A DNA stretch of 51,684 nucleotides from Liquorilactobacillus mali KCTC 3596 = DSM 20444 (lineage in GTDB: Bacteria > Bacillota > Bacilli > Lactobacillales > Lactobacillaceae): positions 1 through 51,684 of the forward strand of contig NZ_BACP01000069.1 in the NCBI RefSeq assembly GCF_000260415.1, read 5' to 3'. The notes under the pieces are model-generated. The model made no database searches. It was not told the DNA's origin and worked only from the letters and a program-made list of their open reading frames with translations. This document shows positions 41,479 through 50,453 of the stretch, in pieces (the first letter of the stretch is position 1; each line of letters starts with the position of its first letter). The position numbers and the translations under genes are program-made.

Positions 41479-42225
41479 TTGGAGATTGTATCACTCTTAC
41501 TTATTGGCCTGATTGTCGGGTTTGTCGTCATTTCAATGGGTGGTGGCGGTGCTGCCATTTATTTAGGTGTGTTAACTGCGGTATTTCATCTCGCACCTGC
41601 AGCCGCTACCGCTACCTCGCTGGTCACCGCGCTGCCTTCCCTTATTCTAGGCTCATTGGGCTACTATCGGCAACGGGCAATTAATTTCAAACTAGGCAAT
41701 CAAATGCTGATCGCGGCACTGCCCGCAGTGGTGGTTGGATCATTACTGTCGCCCTATATCCCTGAATCAATCTACACCTGGGTCGTGGGCATTATCTTAG
41801 TCTTACTGGGACTTAACATCATGCGCAATAAGCAAACGGGGTCAACTCAGTTGCAGGCGCACGGTCGACTTAAAGCCAGCAGCTTTGGCATCCTAAGCGG
41901 GTTGATGGTGGGGGTTGCCGGTCTCAGCGGCGGTGGTCCCATCCTCGCCGGGTTATTGATCCTCGGCCTGAACATGGTCAATGCCGTTGCGACCTCGTCG
42001 TACGTGTTGGTCGGGATGACCATCGTTGGCGCAATCTTCCACACCGCTGGCGGACAAGTCGACTGGCACGCTGGCCTCGGCCTCATGATCGGCGCACTGA
42101 TTGGTGCCGCCATTGCCCCATACGTGATGAGCCGCTTTGTTGGCGGTTCTAAGAATGCTGGGGGTAAACTCAAACCAATAATGGGCATCCTACTGATATT
42201 GATGGGCATAAAAACCATTTGGTAA
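41479..42225 (+). CDS. TauE/SafE-family membrane exporter
   Basis: A 248-residue protein with about eight helices. TauE/SafE proteins (also TSUP) export sulfite, sulfoacetate or other small organosulfur and carboxylate anions. The repeated family pattern is visible as VVISMGGGGAAIYLGVLTAVF and VGVAGLSGGGPILAGLLIL. The TTG at 41479 follows AAAGGAAG; the longer frame from 41392 runs through the leader hairpins and is rejected. TetR regulator divergent. Substrate cannot be told. Confidence 0.85.
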   Translation: MEIVSLLLIGLIVGFVVISMGGGGAAIYLGVLTAVFHLAPAAATATSLVTALPSLILGSLGYYRQRAINFKLGNQMLIAALPAVVVGSLLSPYIPESIYTWVVGIILVLLGLNIMRNKQTGSTQLQAHGRLKASSFGILSGLMVGVAGLSGGGPILAGLLILGLNMVNAVATSSYVLVGMTIVGAIFHTAGGQVDWHAGLGLMIGALIGAAIAPYVMSRFVGGSKNAGGKLKPIMGILLILMGIKTIW

Positions 42226-42230
42226 CACAA

Positions 42231-42267
42231 AAACGTCAGTTCAATATTTAGCTGACTGACGTTCATC
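42231..42267 (+). terminator. Terminator of the TauE gene
   Basis: AACGTCAGT pairs with ACTGACGTT about 5 bases after the stop; the T-run is short. Confidence 0.55.
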
Positions 42268-42274
42268 GCATTTA

Positions 42275-42478
42275 TTATTGACCGTTTGGTTCCTTGTTCA
42301 AAACAACATCGTCGTTGCTAACATCCGCAATAACGTCAAACTTCTTGTCATTTTCCAGCGGACCGAGGTTCAAAATCGTATTATCACCATCATGCGCGAT
42401 ACTATTGACCCGGTTGCTGATAAACAACCGAATAATATCAGCATTTGCTGAACAGAATCCGGAGATCAAACAATCCAA
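42275..42478 (-). pseudogene. Possible 3' fragment of an unknown gene
   Basis: A 67-residue frame that begins only with TTG and has no ribosome site. Its C-terminal half (HDGDNTILNLGPLENDKKFD, DVSNDDVVLNKEPNGQ) looks protein-like. Probably the 3' end of a truncated gene; the family is not recognised. It may be chance. Confidence 0.3.
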
Positions 42479-42524
42479 ATCCGAACTGGATCAAAGTTTA
42501 AAGCGTTAGCCAGTTTTTAAAGGT

Positions 42525-42670
42525 CATGCTATAACATAAACAGAAAAAGGAAGTCCCGCCGAAAACAGGACTTCCCGTGCAAGCCGCTTCAAAGGCGGTG
42601 GCCTAGATTACAAAACTACATTGTCGCCCTGTAACCGACCAAAGTTACGCAGGGCGGCTTTTTTATTTGT
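42525..42670 (+). ncRNA. Type I antitoxin RNA, locus remnant
   Basis: Extended -10 TGCTATAAC (42527-42535), an AAGTCC...GGACTT hairpin, AAAGGCGGTGGCCTAGATTA (the repeat shared with the Hol-Tox loci), and a GCCCTG/CAGGGC terminator with TTTTTT (about 42626-42668). On the minus strand only the toxin tail KKAALRNFGRLQGDNVVL remains, without membrane helix or start. So the antitoxin half survives alone. Confidence 0.55.
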
Positions 42671-42721
42671 GGTGCTTGTCGATATTGACCTAATTTTTAT
42701 TTGCTTTTAGCCAATAGGGTA

Positions 42722-42761
42722 TACCCTAGTGGCCTTTCTTGCTTCTGTGCTATACTAGGAA
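42722..42761 (+). promoter_or_regulatory. Control region of the second serine recombinase
   Basis: TACCCTAGTGG and TGTGCTATACTAGGAA repeat, with the same spacing, the boxes before the first recombinase (13426-13466). Confidence 0.6.
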
Positions 42762-42802
42762 TTACAAATGTTTATTAGAACTGTCCAAAAGGAGGTCTGA
42801 AA

Positions 42803-43390
42803 ATGGCTAAAATTGGTTATGCGCGCGTGAGTTCCAAGGAGCAACATTTAGATCGGCAGTTAGCGGCTTTAAAAGACGTTGATAAATTATTTACGGATAA
42901 ATTAAGTGGGGCTAACACTAATCGGCCAGAACTGCAAAAAATGCTGGCCTATATTCGTGAGGGTGATATTGTCCTGGTCACTGAATTAGATCGCTTAGGC
43001 AGAAACAACCATGATTTGACTAAGATCATGAACTCCATTCAAAATAAGGGTGCCACCCTAGATGTGTTGAATTTACCGTCCATGACAGGGATTGCTGACC
43101 CCAATTTACGTCAACTCATGACCAACCTCATTATTGAACTTTATAAATACCAAGCTGAAAGTGAACGTAAGCGGATCATCGAACGTCAGCAACAAGGCAT
43201 TGCCCTGGCTAAACAACAAGGCAAATATCATGGGCGCAAACCCCAATACACCCAAGGCGATCCCCGCTTGCAACATGCTTTTAAGCTTTATCGAGCAGGC
43301 ATGAGTGACATTGATGTGTCCCAAAATACAGGTATTAAACGGACGACCTTTATTCGATACCGTGTGAAATACGGTATTAAAAGAAAATAG
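42803..43390 (+). CDS. Serine recombinase, resolvase/invertase family
   Basis: A 195-residue enzyme with the catalytic Ser at residue 10 (MAKIGYARVSSKEQHLDRQ), LDRLGRNNHDL, and a C-terminal helix-turn-helix (MSDIDVSQNTGIKRTTFIRYR). The ATG follows AAGGAGG. It resembles the recombinase at 13508 over its whole length, including PNLRQLMTNLIIELYKYQAE. The last codons and stop coincide with the terminal inverted repeat of the neighbouring IS3 element, so the C-terminus may be slightly altered. Confidence 0.92.
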   Translation: MAKIGYARVSSKEQHLDRQLAALKDVDKLFTDKLSGANTNRPELQKMLAYIREGDIVLVTELDRLGRNNHDLTKIMNSIQNKGATLDVLNLPSMTGIADPNLRQLMTNLIIELYKYQAESERKRIIERQQQGIALAKQQGKYHGRKPQYTQGDPRLQHAFKLYRAGMSDIDVSQNTGIKRTTFIRYRVKYGIKRK

Positions 43391-43450
43391 GGCCCCCCTT
43401 TTGGTTGGCGCTGGTCCGTGTCAAGTAGACAGGTCAAATAATTAAAGTTC

Positions 43451-44330
43451 CTATGCAATTTCTTTTACGGCATGATTCCGATATTCCATCGGCGTCATGC
43501 CGTTTGGTGTTTCTTGGCGTCGTTCATAGTTATACCAGTGAATGGTGTCTTCAATCTGTTTCATCATCTCAACTTCAGATAAAGCTTGTTCAAATGCAAA
43601 GCGTTCGGTTTTCAGATGACTCCAGAAGCTTTCCATCGGGCTGTTATCCCCTGGAGTGCCTGGGCGAGACATACTATGAATAATGCCTTCTCCAGCCAAA
43701 AATGTATTGTACTCGCCACCTGTGTACGCCGATCCTTGATCACTATGCATCGTCTTGGGCTTAATGCCATTATTGTTCTTAAGGGCCAATTTGATGGTAT
43801 CTGTCACTAGTTGTGCAGTCTCAGTTGGCGCGACGCGCCAGGCAATAATGCTATGATCATACAGATCTTTTACGGCACTGAGTCGAAGCTTCTTCTCGTT
43901 CTTGATTCCATAGGTTAACTCTGAACAATCGGTGACCATGACTAAATTAGGCCTGACTGGATGGAACGCATGTCCAGCGTCCACAGTGTACAGCTTGTTG
44001 GCAAGGAGATACTCTTTCTTCTCGGCTCTGCGATCATGCTTCGCGACGCGAATAAGAGGCCCGTATGTGACCTTTGCGCATAATTCGACGAACACGGCCG
44101 TGACTGACATGATACGGCGTTTCGACGTTGATGTAGGTCACGAGTCGCTTAACGCCGAAGATGTAATGATTATTTTCTTCAAGCTCAATAATATATTCGA
44201 GAATCGCCTGATTCTCTAATTGATGTATCGTTGGTTTACGATTCAACCACTTGTAATATGCGGCACGCGAAATATCAAGAGCACGGCACGCAGTGCTAAT
44301 GCCATAAGGCTTGGCCGAATCTGGATTCAT
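43451..44330 (-). pseudogene. IS3-family transposase OrfB, broken by one extra base
   Basis: The first frame (44034-44330) starts MNPDSAKPYGISTACRALDI and runs to RKGHIRASYS; the catalytic frame (43451 to about 44060) continues IRVAKHDRRAEKK. An extra T in CTCTTATTC near 44049-44054 causes the shift; without it the protein reads RASIRVAKHD and is about 290 residues. The DDE core is visible (VTDCSELTYG, MHSDQGSAYTGGEY, NSPMESFWSHLKTE). Probably inactive. Confidence 0.85.
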
Positions 44331-45052
44331 TTCTTGTGCGAGTTGTTGAATGGTCTGATATTGCTCGTCTGAGCGGCATTCCTTCTTTCTATTTCCTGAA
44401 GTTTTTTTAGAACGGCGGCCTCCGTTGAGACGTATTCAAGTCGCGCCTTAAGGCGTTTGATCTCAAGATCCTTCTTCTCAAGTTCGGTCAGTTGATCATT
44501 ATTTTCCTTGGATTTACCACGCCGATCGGCAAGTGACGATTCACCACTTCGCTTGAATTTCTTGACCCAGGCATAGACTTGTCCATACGAAACGTCGAAG
44601 TGCTTTGTCGCTTCAACGTAATTCAATTCATTGGCGATAGTCCATTGTGCAATCTCGATACGTTCAGCTTGCGTCGTCTTAAGGCCATCCTTCATGGGTG
44701 CAGCCCTCCTAGCGGATTTAAGTAATTTACCACCATTATACAGGGAAACCCATTGAACTATGACACCACTATTGGGAATACCGAATTCTCTGGCTAACTT
44801 GGGATATGAGGTACTACCTCCAAGATACTTCTGAACGACCTCAAGTTTGAATTCTTGAGAGTAGACTCGATTGGTTCGTTTTCGCTTAAGCCCGTCCACA
44901 CCATCTGACTCGTAACGTTCTAACCATTGCTGGATTTGTGAATCATGAACACCATACTGTCTATGAATTGAATTAGCAGACTGGCCCTTTTGGACCAGAC
45001 CAATATAAAAGAGCTTCTCATCTAACGTATATCTAGAACCTTTTCGGCCCAT
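44327..45052 (-). CDS. IS3-family transposase OrfA
   Basis: A 241-residue DNA-binding protein with three helix-turn-helix blocks (YTLDEKLFYIGLVQKGQSAN, YSQEFKLEVVQKYLGGSTSY, RIEIAQWTIANELNYVEATK) and a C-terminal coiled coil (LTELEKKDLEIKRLKARLEYV). It overlaps the OrfB start by ATGA, so OrfB would be translated by re-initiation rather than by the slippage seen in the other IS3 element of this window. Confidence 0.88.
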   Translation of the reverse strand: MGRKGSRYTLDEKLFYIGLVQKGQSANSIHRQYGVHDSQIQQWLERYESDGVDGLKRKRTNRVYSQEFKLEVVQKYLGGSTSYPKLAREFGIPNSGVIVQWVSLYNGGKLLKSARRAAPMKDGLKTTQAERIEIAQWTIANELNYVEATKHFDVSYGQVYAWVKKFKRSGESSLADRRGKSKENNDQLTELEKKDLEIKRLKARLEYVSTEAAVLKKLQEIERRNAAQTSNIRPFNNSHKK

Positions 45053-45169
45053 ACAAAAACTCCTTTCTAGGAAGACAAGCTTTAATTATTTGCTTGTCTA
45101 CCCAAGAAGGAGTATAGCCTTAACTGAAAGGGTCCCTATTTTCTTTACTTAATAAGTCTAATTAAATTA

Positions 45170-45763
45170 GGTAGATTGCAAATTTAATCCGGATTTTTTG
45201 ACAAATTTGTCAGCATAACCTGATACGGTGTTTGCCAGTCGAGTATTTTAAGCGGTCGCTGGTTAATTTGGAGTAACGTCGTCGTTAAATCTTGAGCACT
45301 AATGTGCTCAAAACGAGTCCCTTTAGGATAAAAATAACGTAAATTCCGATTAAAGCGTTCATTACTACCACGTTCAGCTGGAGTATAAGCATGGCAGTAA
45401 TAGGTCTTAATACCATATTGTGATTCAAGTGATACTAGACCGCTAAACTCAGTGCCACGGTCCACCGTAAAAATATGCACCGGGCAATTAAAAGTTGCTA
45501 GAAACTTATTTAGGGCTTCATTAACAGTTACTGCTGTCCGGTTTTTTAATCGGTAGGCCCAAAGGAAACGTGATTTGCGATCGATTAAGGTTAATAAAAC
45601 TGCCTTACTATGCCCACGGGGGCCAACAATTGTATCTAATTCAAAATCACCGATGCGATTACGTCGATTAACCACGATGGGTCGCTGTTCAATTGACCGT
45701 CCTAATGATTGATTATATTTAGAACGTTGGTCAAGGTTACGCCGTTGGCGCACGCCATGTTCA
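45170..45763 (-). mobile_element. IS30-family (ISLpl1-like) remnant
   Basis: One terminal repeat (GGTAGATTGC..., 45170) and the 3' two thirds of the transposase remain. The other end is cut off by the IS5 element starting at 45764. The missing part is not on the far side of that element, so a deletion accompanied or followed the insertion. Confidence 0.85.
45184..45763 (-). pseudogene. IS30-family transposase, N-terminally truncated
   Basis: The remaining 190 or so residues start in HGVRQRRNLDQRSKYNQSLG and carry the DDE core nearly as in the intact copy at 26803-27732. The first about 118 residues with the helix-turn-helix are missing. It cannot transpose by itself but its end could still be used by the intact copy. 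Confidence 0.85.
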
Positions 45764-46618
45764 GAAGCTGTCCAAGATCTATGATTTTTGATATACTTCT
45801 ATGTAAAAAGCGAGTTTAAGCTATGAAAAATTATCCCAGCAATATTACTCGGCAACAATTTGAATTAATTCGACCAGCTTTAGAAAATTTTCGTAAGCGA
45901 ACTAAGCCTCGAAAATATGACCTCTACGAGGTCTTCTGTGCGGTCCTATATGTCTTGAAAACCGGTTGCCAACGGCGTCAAGTCCCCGGTGATTTCCCAG
46001 AATGGCGGTCAGTTTACAACTATTACAAAATTTGGTCAACTAAAGCTGAGCCTACGGCTGATTCTTTATTGGAACAAGTTTTAAAAAAATTGTCATTGCT
46101 CGGCGAACTTACCAAGGACGTTCAGCTTTAACTTCCTTTATTATCGTTGACGCTCAGAGCGTCAAAAACACCGCTACTGCTGAAAACAAAGGTTACGACG
46201 CTGGTAAGAAAATCTCGGGGATTAAGCGCCATCTGGCAGTTGATATCAATGGCTTTCCGCAGGCCATTCACATGACGCGAGCGAACGTCTCTGATCGAGA
46301 CGGGGCCAGTGCAATGATCGCTTTACATGCCATGCATTTACGCCAGGTTCAAAATGTCTTAGTTGATGGTGGTTATTCAGGCGTTAATTTTCAGCTCGAT
46401 GTAGCCAGTAATTTAAACGCAACCGTGCAGGTTGCGAAGCGCAATGAGTTGCATCGATTCGAAGTCATGCCCCAACGTTGGGTAGTCGAACGATCTTTTA
46501 GTTGGCTAGAGAATTGTCGGCGACTTTGGAAAAATTGTGAGCGTCAATTAACCACCAGTCTGCAAATGGTCGTTTTAGCGTTTTTAGCACTATTACTTAA
46601 GAGATTTTAGACAGCTTC
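45764..46618 (+). mobile_element. IS5-family (IS427 group) insertion sequence
   Basis: Terminal repeats GAAGCTGTCCAAGATCT (45764) and AGATTTTAGACAGCTTC (to 46618) match at all but two positions. Flanks are TCA and TTA, so there is no intact 3-bp duplication. The transposase is related to, but clearly different from, the copy at 39334-40224. Confidence 0.88.
45823..46610 (+). CDS. IS5-family transposase, two frames joined by -1 frameshift
   Basis: The first frame (45823-46131) encodes MKNYPSNITRQQFELIRPAL to the slippery GTT TTA AAA AAA T at about 46078-46090. The second frame continues KKIVIARRTYQGRSALTSFI, then VDAQSVKNTA, DGGYSGVNF and [20 protein letters not shown], ending at 46610. The product would be about 262 residues. 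Both parts are open, so the copy may be active. Confidence 0.85.
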
Positions 46619-46924
46619 TTACAACTTTTAGTTAATAATATTAGAGAAAAAATTAGGGTAGCTGTCCCACCGAAGGGAGATCATGTTGTCACTCTATGTA
46701 CTCAACAAAATCTTCAAATTTATTATGTAAAATCGAATGGTATAACTGATAATCGTGTTCGACATGTTACGAAAATTATTACCATCCATTTTTTATTAAT
46801 AGCTATAATAATTCTAGGCTTTTTCCTTTTAGCCTTGTTTATTCTTAAGTTAAGAATAAATTACTTACAAAGAACACAAGAATTGACAGATATACATGCA
46901 AAAAATGCTAGTCGGGGAAAATAA
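46619..46924 (+). pseudogene. C-terminal fragment of a membrane protein, cut by IS5
   Basis: The frame is open from the IS5 end to 46924 and encodes about 101 residues: VNNIREKIRVAVPPKGDHVV, TLCTQQNLQIYYVK, one membrane helix (IITIHFLLIAIIILGFFLLALFIL) and a polar tail. The VVTLCT stretch followed by a C-terminal anchor faintly recalls class C sortases, but key residues are not clear, so no function is assigned. Confidence 0.45.
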
Positions 46925-46985
46925 CAGATTCCGTTCTTTTCCGTGTTATTATTGAGTCAAATCAATATATAAGGTAGTGATTTTA

Positions 46986-47549
46986 ATGCCCTCTCTTTTC
47001 CTGGTTTCACAAAATCAAAGTCATAAATATGAATTTCAGCACAAATTACTTTGGTCTCCTAAATTAAATCGGAAACATGGTAGAAATCCCGGGTATGTAA
47101 ACATGTCTCATGTCAGAAGAGGAGATATTATTTTTCATGTTTTTAACCAAAAGATTCATGCTGTAAGTGTTGCTAAATATGACGTTTATAGCTCCCCCAA
47201 GCCATTAGCATATGATGGAAATATTTGGGACGATGATGGTTGGAGGGTTGATTGTGATATGTATAAACTTGAAATTCCCTTATCTGATCATCGAGAATGG
47301 TTAAATGCACATAAGGGTGAAGTCTTTGATAAGAATGGGCGATTAAAGCAACAATATCTTTTTGAACTAAACCAAGAACAAAAAAATTATTTTTGGCATT
47401 TGATTCCAAGTAAACTAATGGAATCACTTTTGATTGATAGTACTACATCAACTACAAAAGTTCCAAATTTAAGAGAAGTAGGTAAAAGTTTATCAAAAAA
47501 AAGAGTTATCGGTAATAACCAGATATGGATTCATGATCTCATTCAATGA
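46986..47549 (+). CDS. PUA/EVE-like domain protein (standalone)
   Basis: A 187-residue protein. SLFLVSQNQSHKYEFQ, WSPKLNRKHGRNPGYVNMSH, VRRGDIIFHVFNQKIHAVSV and GWRVDCDMYKLE match the EVE-like (PUA superfamily) head domain found in front of HNH nuclease domains in type IV restriction and McrA-like proteins, where it reads modified bases. No nuclease domain follows; the gene ends at 47549. It may be a truncated restriction protein or a standalone reader. ATG 46986 is preferred over GTG 46977 because AAGG fits its spacing. Confidence 0.6.
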   Translation: MPSLFLVSQNQSHKYEFQHKLLWSPKLNRKHGRNPGYVNMSHVRRGDIIFHVFNQKIHAVSVAKYDVYSSPKPLAYDGNIWDDDGWRVDCDMYKLEIPLSDHREWLNAHKGEVFDKNGRLKQQYLFELNQEQKNYFWHLIPSKLMESLLIDSTTSTTKVPNLREVGKSLSKKRVIGNNQIWIHDLIQ

Positions 47550-47568
47550 TCCTCGGAGGTGATTTTCA

Positions 47569-48585
47569 ATGTTATCCAACCAGCACTTTCAATCGACACC
47601 CGCGGTAAACTTCGACTTGCTCGCCTATACGATTGGTAGTTACCACTACAATTGGCATCCGCAAATCGAATTATTTTGGCTCCTGCAAGGCCACGTGGAA
47701 GTCAACGTTGACGGCCGCCGGTATGATTTAAAAGCCAACGACTTAATTTTAATCAACACCAACTGCGGTCACGCCACGTTTGCCCTGGATCCAGAATGTC
47801 TGGCGCTGCGCTTACATATCGCCCCTGCATTCTACACCAGCCAAGGACTCGACTTGTCACACGGAGCTTTTCACCTAAACAGCGTGACAGCACCGCAACA
47901 TCGCGACTACCAGACCATCCGGCAAATTCTGGCACAGCTCTATACGGGACTGCATCAATCAAGTTGGTCCGCATTCGAGCTAAACGCGGCCTATTTCCAG
48001 CTGACCAACTTGTTACATCATGACTTTTTTGACACTCAGGCAACGATTGCCTATCCACAGCCGAAAAAACAAAGCTCGCTCAGCCGGGTCATCGACAATC
48101 TCAATCAGCACTACGATCAGCCCGTCACGCTCGAATCGGCAGCCGCCATCAGTCACTACTCCACGGCCTATTTGTCCCGTATTTTTAAAGCTGAGCTCGG
48201 CATCAATTTTTACGAATACCTGACCCGCTGCCGCCTTCAACACGCGATTGCCGACTTGGAGGACCCTAATCTAAAAATTGCAGACGTTGCACCCAAAAAT
48301 GGGTTCCAGGAGGTCAAGTCATTTAATTTGATGTTCAAACGGCATTTCGGTCAGACGCCTTCGAACTACCGCGAGCACCTCTCAAATGGGCCGCGTTCAG
48401 CATTCAAACAACCACTGACGCCCACGCAAACCGCCTGGGTCCAAGCACAAATGACGCACTGGGCGCAACTGGCGACGGTCGATCAACTGAGTGCCTGTGA
48501 GAGTTGTGCTTACAAATTACACTTTGAAGAATACCAAGCACTCAAAACTAAGGTCACACAATTAAAAAATCTGCTCAATCAATAA
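47569..48585 (+). CDS. AraC-family transcriptional regulator
   Basis: A 338-residue regulator. The N-terminal cupin sensor (YHYNWHPQIELFWLLQGHVEVN, about residues 22-90) is followed by the two helix-turn-helix units of AraC type (QPVTLESAAAISHYSTAYLSRIFKAELG and LKIADVAPKNGFQEVKSFNLMFKRHFGQTPSNYR, about 185-285). A C-terminal extension with a CESC pair follows. The ATG follows GGAGGTGA. Marked GC-rich composition starts here. It precedes the tartrate dehydratase genes on the same strand and is the likely regulator of them. Confidence 0.9.
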   Translation: MLSNQHFQSTPAVNFDLLAYTIGSYHYNWHPQIELFWLLQGHVEVNVDGRRYDLKANDLILINTNCGHATFALDPECLALRLHIAPAFYTSQGLDLSHGAFHLNSVTAPQHRDYQTIRQILAQLYTGLHQSSWSAFELNAAYFQLTNLLHHDFFDTQATIAYPQPKKQSSLSRVIDNLNQHYDQPVTLESAAAISHYSTAYLSRIFKAELGINFYEYLTRCRLQHAIADLEDPNLKIADVAPKNGFQEVKSFNLMFKRHFGQTPSNYREHLSNGPRSAFKQPLTPTQTAWVQAQMTHWAQLATVDQLSACESCAYKLHFEEYQALKTKVTQLKNLLNQ

Positions 48586-48655
48586 TTAATGGCATAACAA
48601 TTTTTGTGATAATGATTAGTCACACTTGTCGGTCCGAAATATGGATTTATCGCTC

Positions 48656-48706
48656 AGTACCAGTCTAATTCAGCATTTGCAACTGAATTAGACTGGTACT
48701 TTTTTG
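48656..48706 (+). terminator. Terminator after the AraC gene
   Basis: Perfect 18-bp stem (AGTACCAGTCTAATTCAG and its complement) with TTTTTT after it. Confidence 0.92.
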
Positions 48707-48843
48707 TCATATCACATACCAGATTTGGTTGATTGCGTGGTTTTTCACAACGCCTCGTGCCGTCGAAGTCATCATCTAGCGGTTAGTCTGCGTGCCCAGG
48801 GTTGCCTAAAATGAAGCTGTAAATTGATAGGAGGAAATCAATC

Positions 48844-49776
48844 ATGGATACAATGACTTACGACTATACCGAACCCACACTATCGACCAAGGGGCAGCGA
48901 ATGCGTGACATCTTGGCCGACTACATTGCCCTCATCAGTCACCGCTTACCCGATGACGTGACGGCCAAACTCGAAGAACTCAGCAAAATTGAAGTCGATC
49001 CCTTACAAAAGCTCGTTTACGATACGATGATGGAAAATCAGTTACTCGCCAACAAGCTGCAGCGGCCGAGCTGTCAAGATACTGGGGCCTTACAATTCTT
49101 CATCAAATGTGGCGCCCAGTTTCCGTTACTCGGAGAATTGAACCAGATTTTAAAGGATGCCGTTTATCGTGGCACGAAGAAGGCCCCGTTGCGGCACAAC
49201 GCCGTTCAAACGTTCGACGAATACAATACTGGCATGAACATTGGTGACGGCATCCCGTCGATTTTCTTACGAGTCGACGGCAACGGTACGGACATTTCAA
49301 TGTACGTTTACATGGCTGGTGGCGGTTGTACCTTGCCTGGCGCTGCCAAAGTGCTGATGCCCGGTGAAGGCTACGAAGGCGTCGTGCGGTTTGTCATGGA
49401 TCGCATGACAAGCTATGGTATCAACGCTTGTCCACCATTACTCGTCGGCGTCGGCGTGGCAACCTCCGTTGAGACCGCCGCGTTGAATTCCAAACTCGCT
49501 TTGATGCGCCGCGTCGATAGTGAGAATCCAAATGCGAACGCCGCTAAGTTGGAACACCTCTTGGAAGACGGCATCAACCACATTGGGCTCGGGCCACAAG
49601 GCTTTGGTGGTCAAAAATCGGTCATGGGCGTCAACGTTGAAAATACGGCCCGGCATCCATCAACGATTGGCGTCGCCGTCAGCACTGGTTGCTGGTCCCA
49701 TCGACGCGGTCTCATTAACTTTGACCAAGATTTGAATTACGAATTACCACTGAACAAAGGAGTCGAATTATCATGA
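48844..49776 (+). CDS. ttdA: L(+)-tartrate dehydratase / class I fumarase-type alpha subunit
   Basis: A 310-residue iron-sulfur hydrolyase subunit. With the beta subunit it dehydrates L-tartrate to oxaloacetate (or interconverts malate and fumarate in close relatives). Cluster cysteines lie in RPSCQDTGALQ, GGGCTLPGAAKVLMPGEG and AVSTGCWSHRRG. ATG at 48844 follows GGAGGAAATC. It overlaps ttdB by ATGA. The choice of tartrate over fumarate rests on the two-subunit form, the lactobacillar tartrate cluster and the transporter downstream. Confidence 0.88.
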   Translation: MDTMTYDYTEPTLSTKGQRMRDILADYIALISHRLPDDVTAKLEELSKIEVDPLQKLVYDTMMENQLLANKLQRPSCQDTGALQFFIKCGAQFPLLGELNQILKDAVYRGTKKAPLRHNAVQTFDEYNTGMNIGDGIPSIFLRVDGNGTDISMYVYMAGGGCTLPGAAKVLMPGEGYEGVVRFVMDRMTSYGINACPPLLVGVGVATSVETAALNSKLALMRRVDSENPNANAAKLEHLLEDGINHIGLGPQGFGGQKSVMGVNVENTARHPSTIGVAVSTGCWSHRRGLINFDQDLNYELPLNKGVELS

Positions 49777-50384
49777 AAACTTATCATTTAACCACGCCCA
49801 TCTCAGATGACGACATCAAAGACATTCGAATCGGCGACATCGTGTACCTGACCGGCTCACTCACGACCTGCCGGGACGTCGCGCATCGTCGGTTAGTCGA
49901 AGAACACCGGCCGTTACCCGTCAACGTTACCGACCGTGCCATTTTACACGCTGGTCCAATCATCAAAGATCTCGGCGACGGCCACTATCAGATGGTTGCG
50001 GTCGGCCCAACCACGAGTATGCGAATGGAAAAATTCGAAGAAGCCTTTGTCAAGGAAACTCACGTTAAGTTGATCGTTGGTAAGGGTGGGATGGGCTCGG
50101 GGACAGAACGCGCCTGCAAAAAATATCACGCTCTCCATCTGGTTTATCCCGCAGGTAACGCGGTATACGCTGCGCTGCACGTTGAAAAAATCGTTGATGC
50201 ACAGTGGAAGGACCTCGGCATGCCCGAAACACTCTGGGCGTGTGAAGTCAAAGACTTTGGCCCGCTGATCGTCTCGATCGATACGAACGGTGACAACTTG
50301 TTTGAGAAGAACAAAGTCATTTTTAATGAACGCAAGGAAGCCGAAATCAAGAAAATCAACGAACAAGTCAAATTTATCAAATAA
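49773..50384 (+). CDS. ttdB: L(+)-tartrate dehydratase / class I fumarase-type beta subunit
   Basis: A 203-residue partner subunit with the swivelling domain: IGDIVYLTGSLTTCRDVAHRR, LHAGPIIKD, VAVGPTTSMRME, KGGMGSGT and the end FGPLIVSIDTNGDNLF. It completes the active site of the alpha subunit. The ATG overlaps the ttdA stop, so translation is coupled. A GCCCCCG/CGGGGGC hairpin follows at about 50391-50430. Confidence 0.9.
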   Translation: MKTYHLTTPISDDDIKDIRIGDIVYLTGSLTTCRDVAHRRLVEEHRPLPVNVTDRAILHAGPIIKDLGDGHYQMVAVGPTTSMRMEKFEEAFVKETHVKLIVGKGGMGSGTERACKKYHALHLVYPAGNAVYAALHVEKIVDAQWKDLGMPETLWACEVKDFGPLIVSIDTNGDNLFEKNKVIFNERKEAEIKKINEQVKFIK

Positions 50385-50453
50385 GGATTGCGCCCCCGTC
50401 ACAGTGGCTGTCATCGCCGTGCCGGGGGCGTCACTCAAAGGAGGTTATTTTTC

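Larger units (their letters stand above)
43381..45145 (-). mobile_element. IS3-family insertion sequence, OrfB frameshifted
   Basis: AAAGAAAATAGGG (43381-43393) is exactly mirrored at 45133-45145, and a second inner repeat, GTAGACAGG..CAAATAATTAAAG (from 43426), is mirrored near 45077-45105. No clear target duplication is found, so the outer limits are estimates. Two transposase genes read on the minus strand. Confidence 0.75.

Noticed and set aside
47753-48243. Minus-strand frames opposite the AraC gene
   Set aside because: Shadows of a GC-rich coding region, without ribosome sites.
49944-50438. Minus-strand frame of 164 codons opposite ttdB
   Set aside because: Shadow of ttdB, whose conserved motifs are clear on the plus strand.
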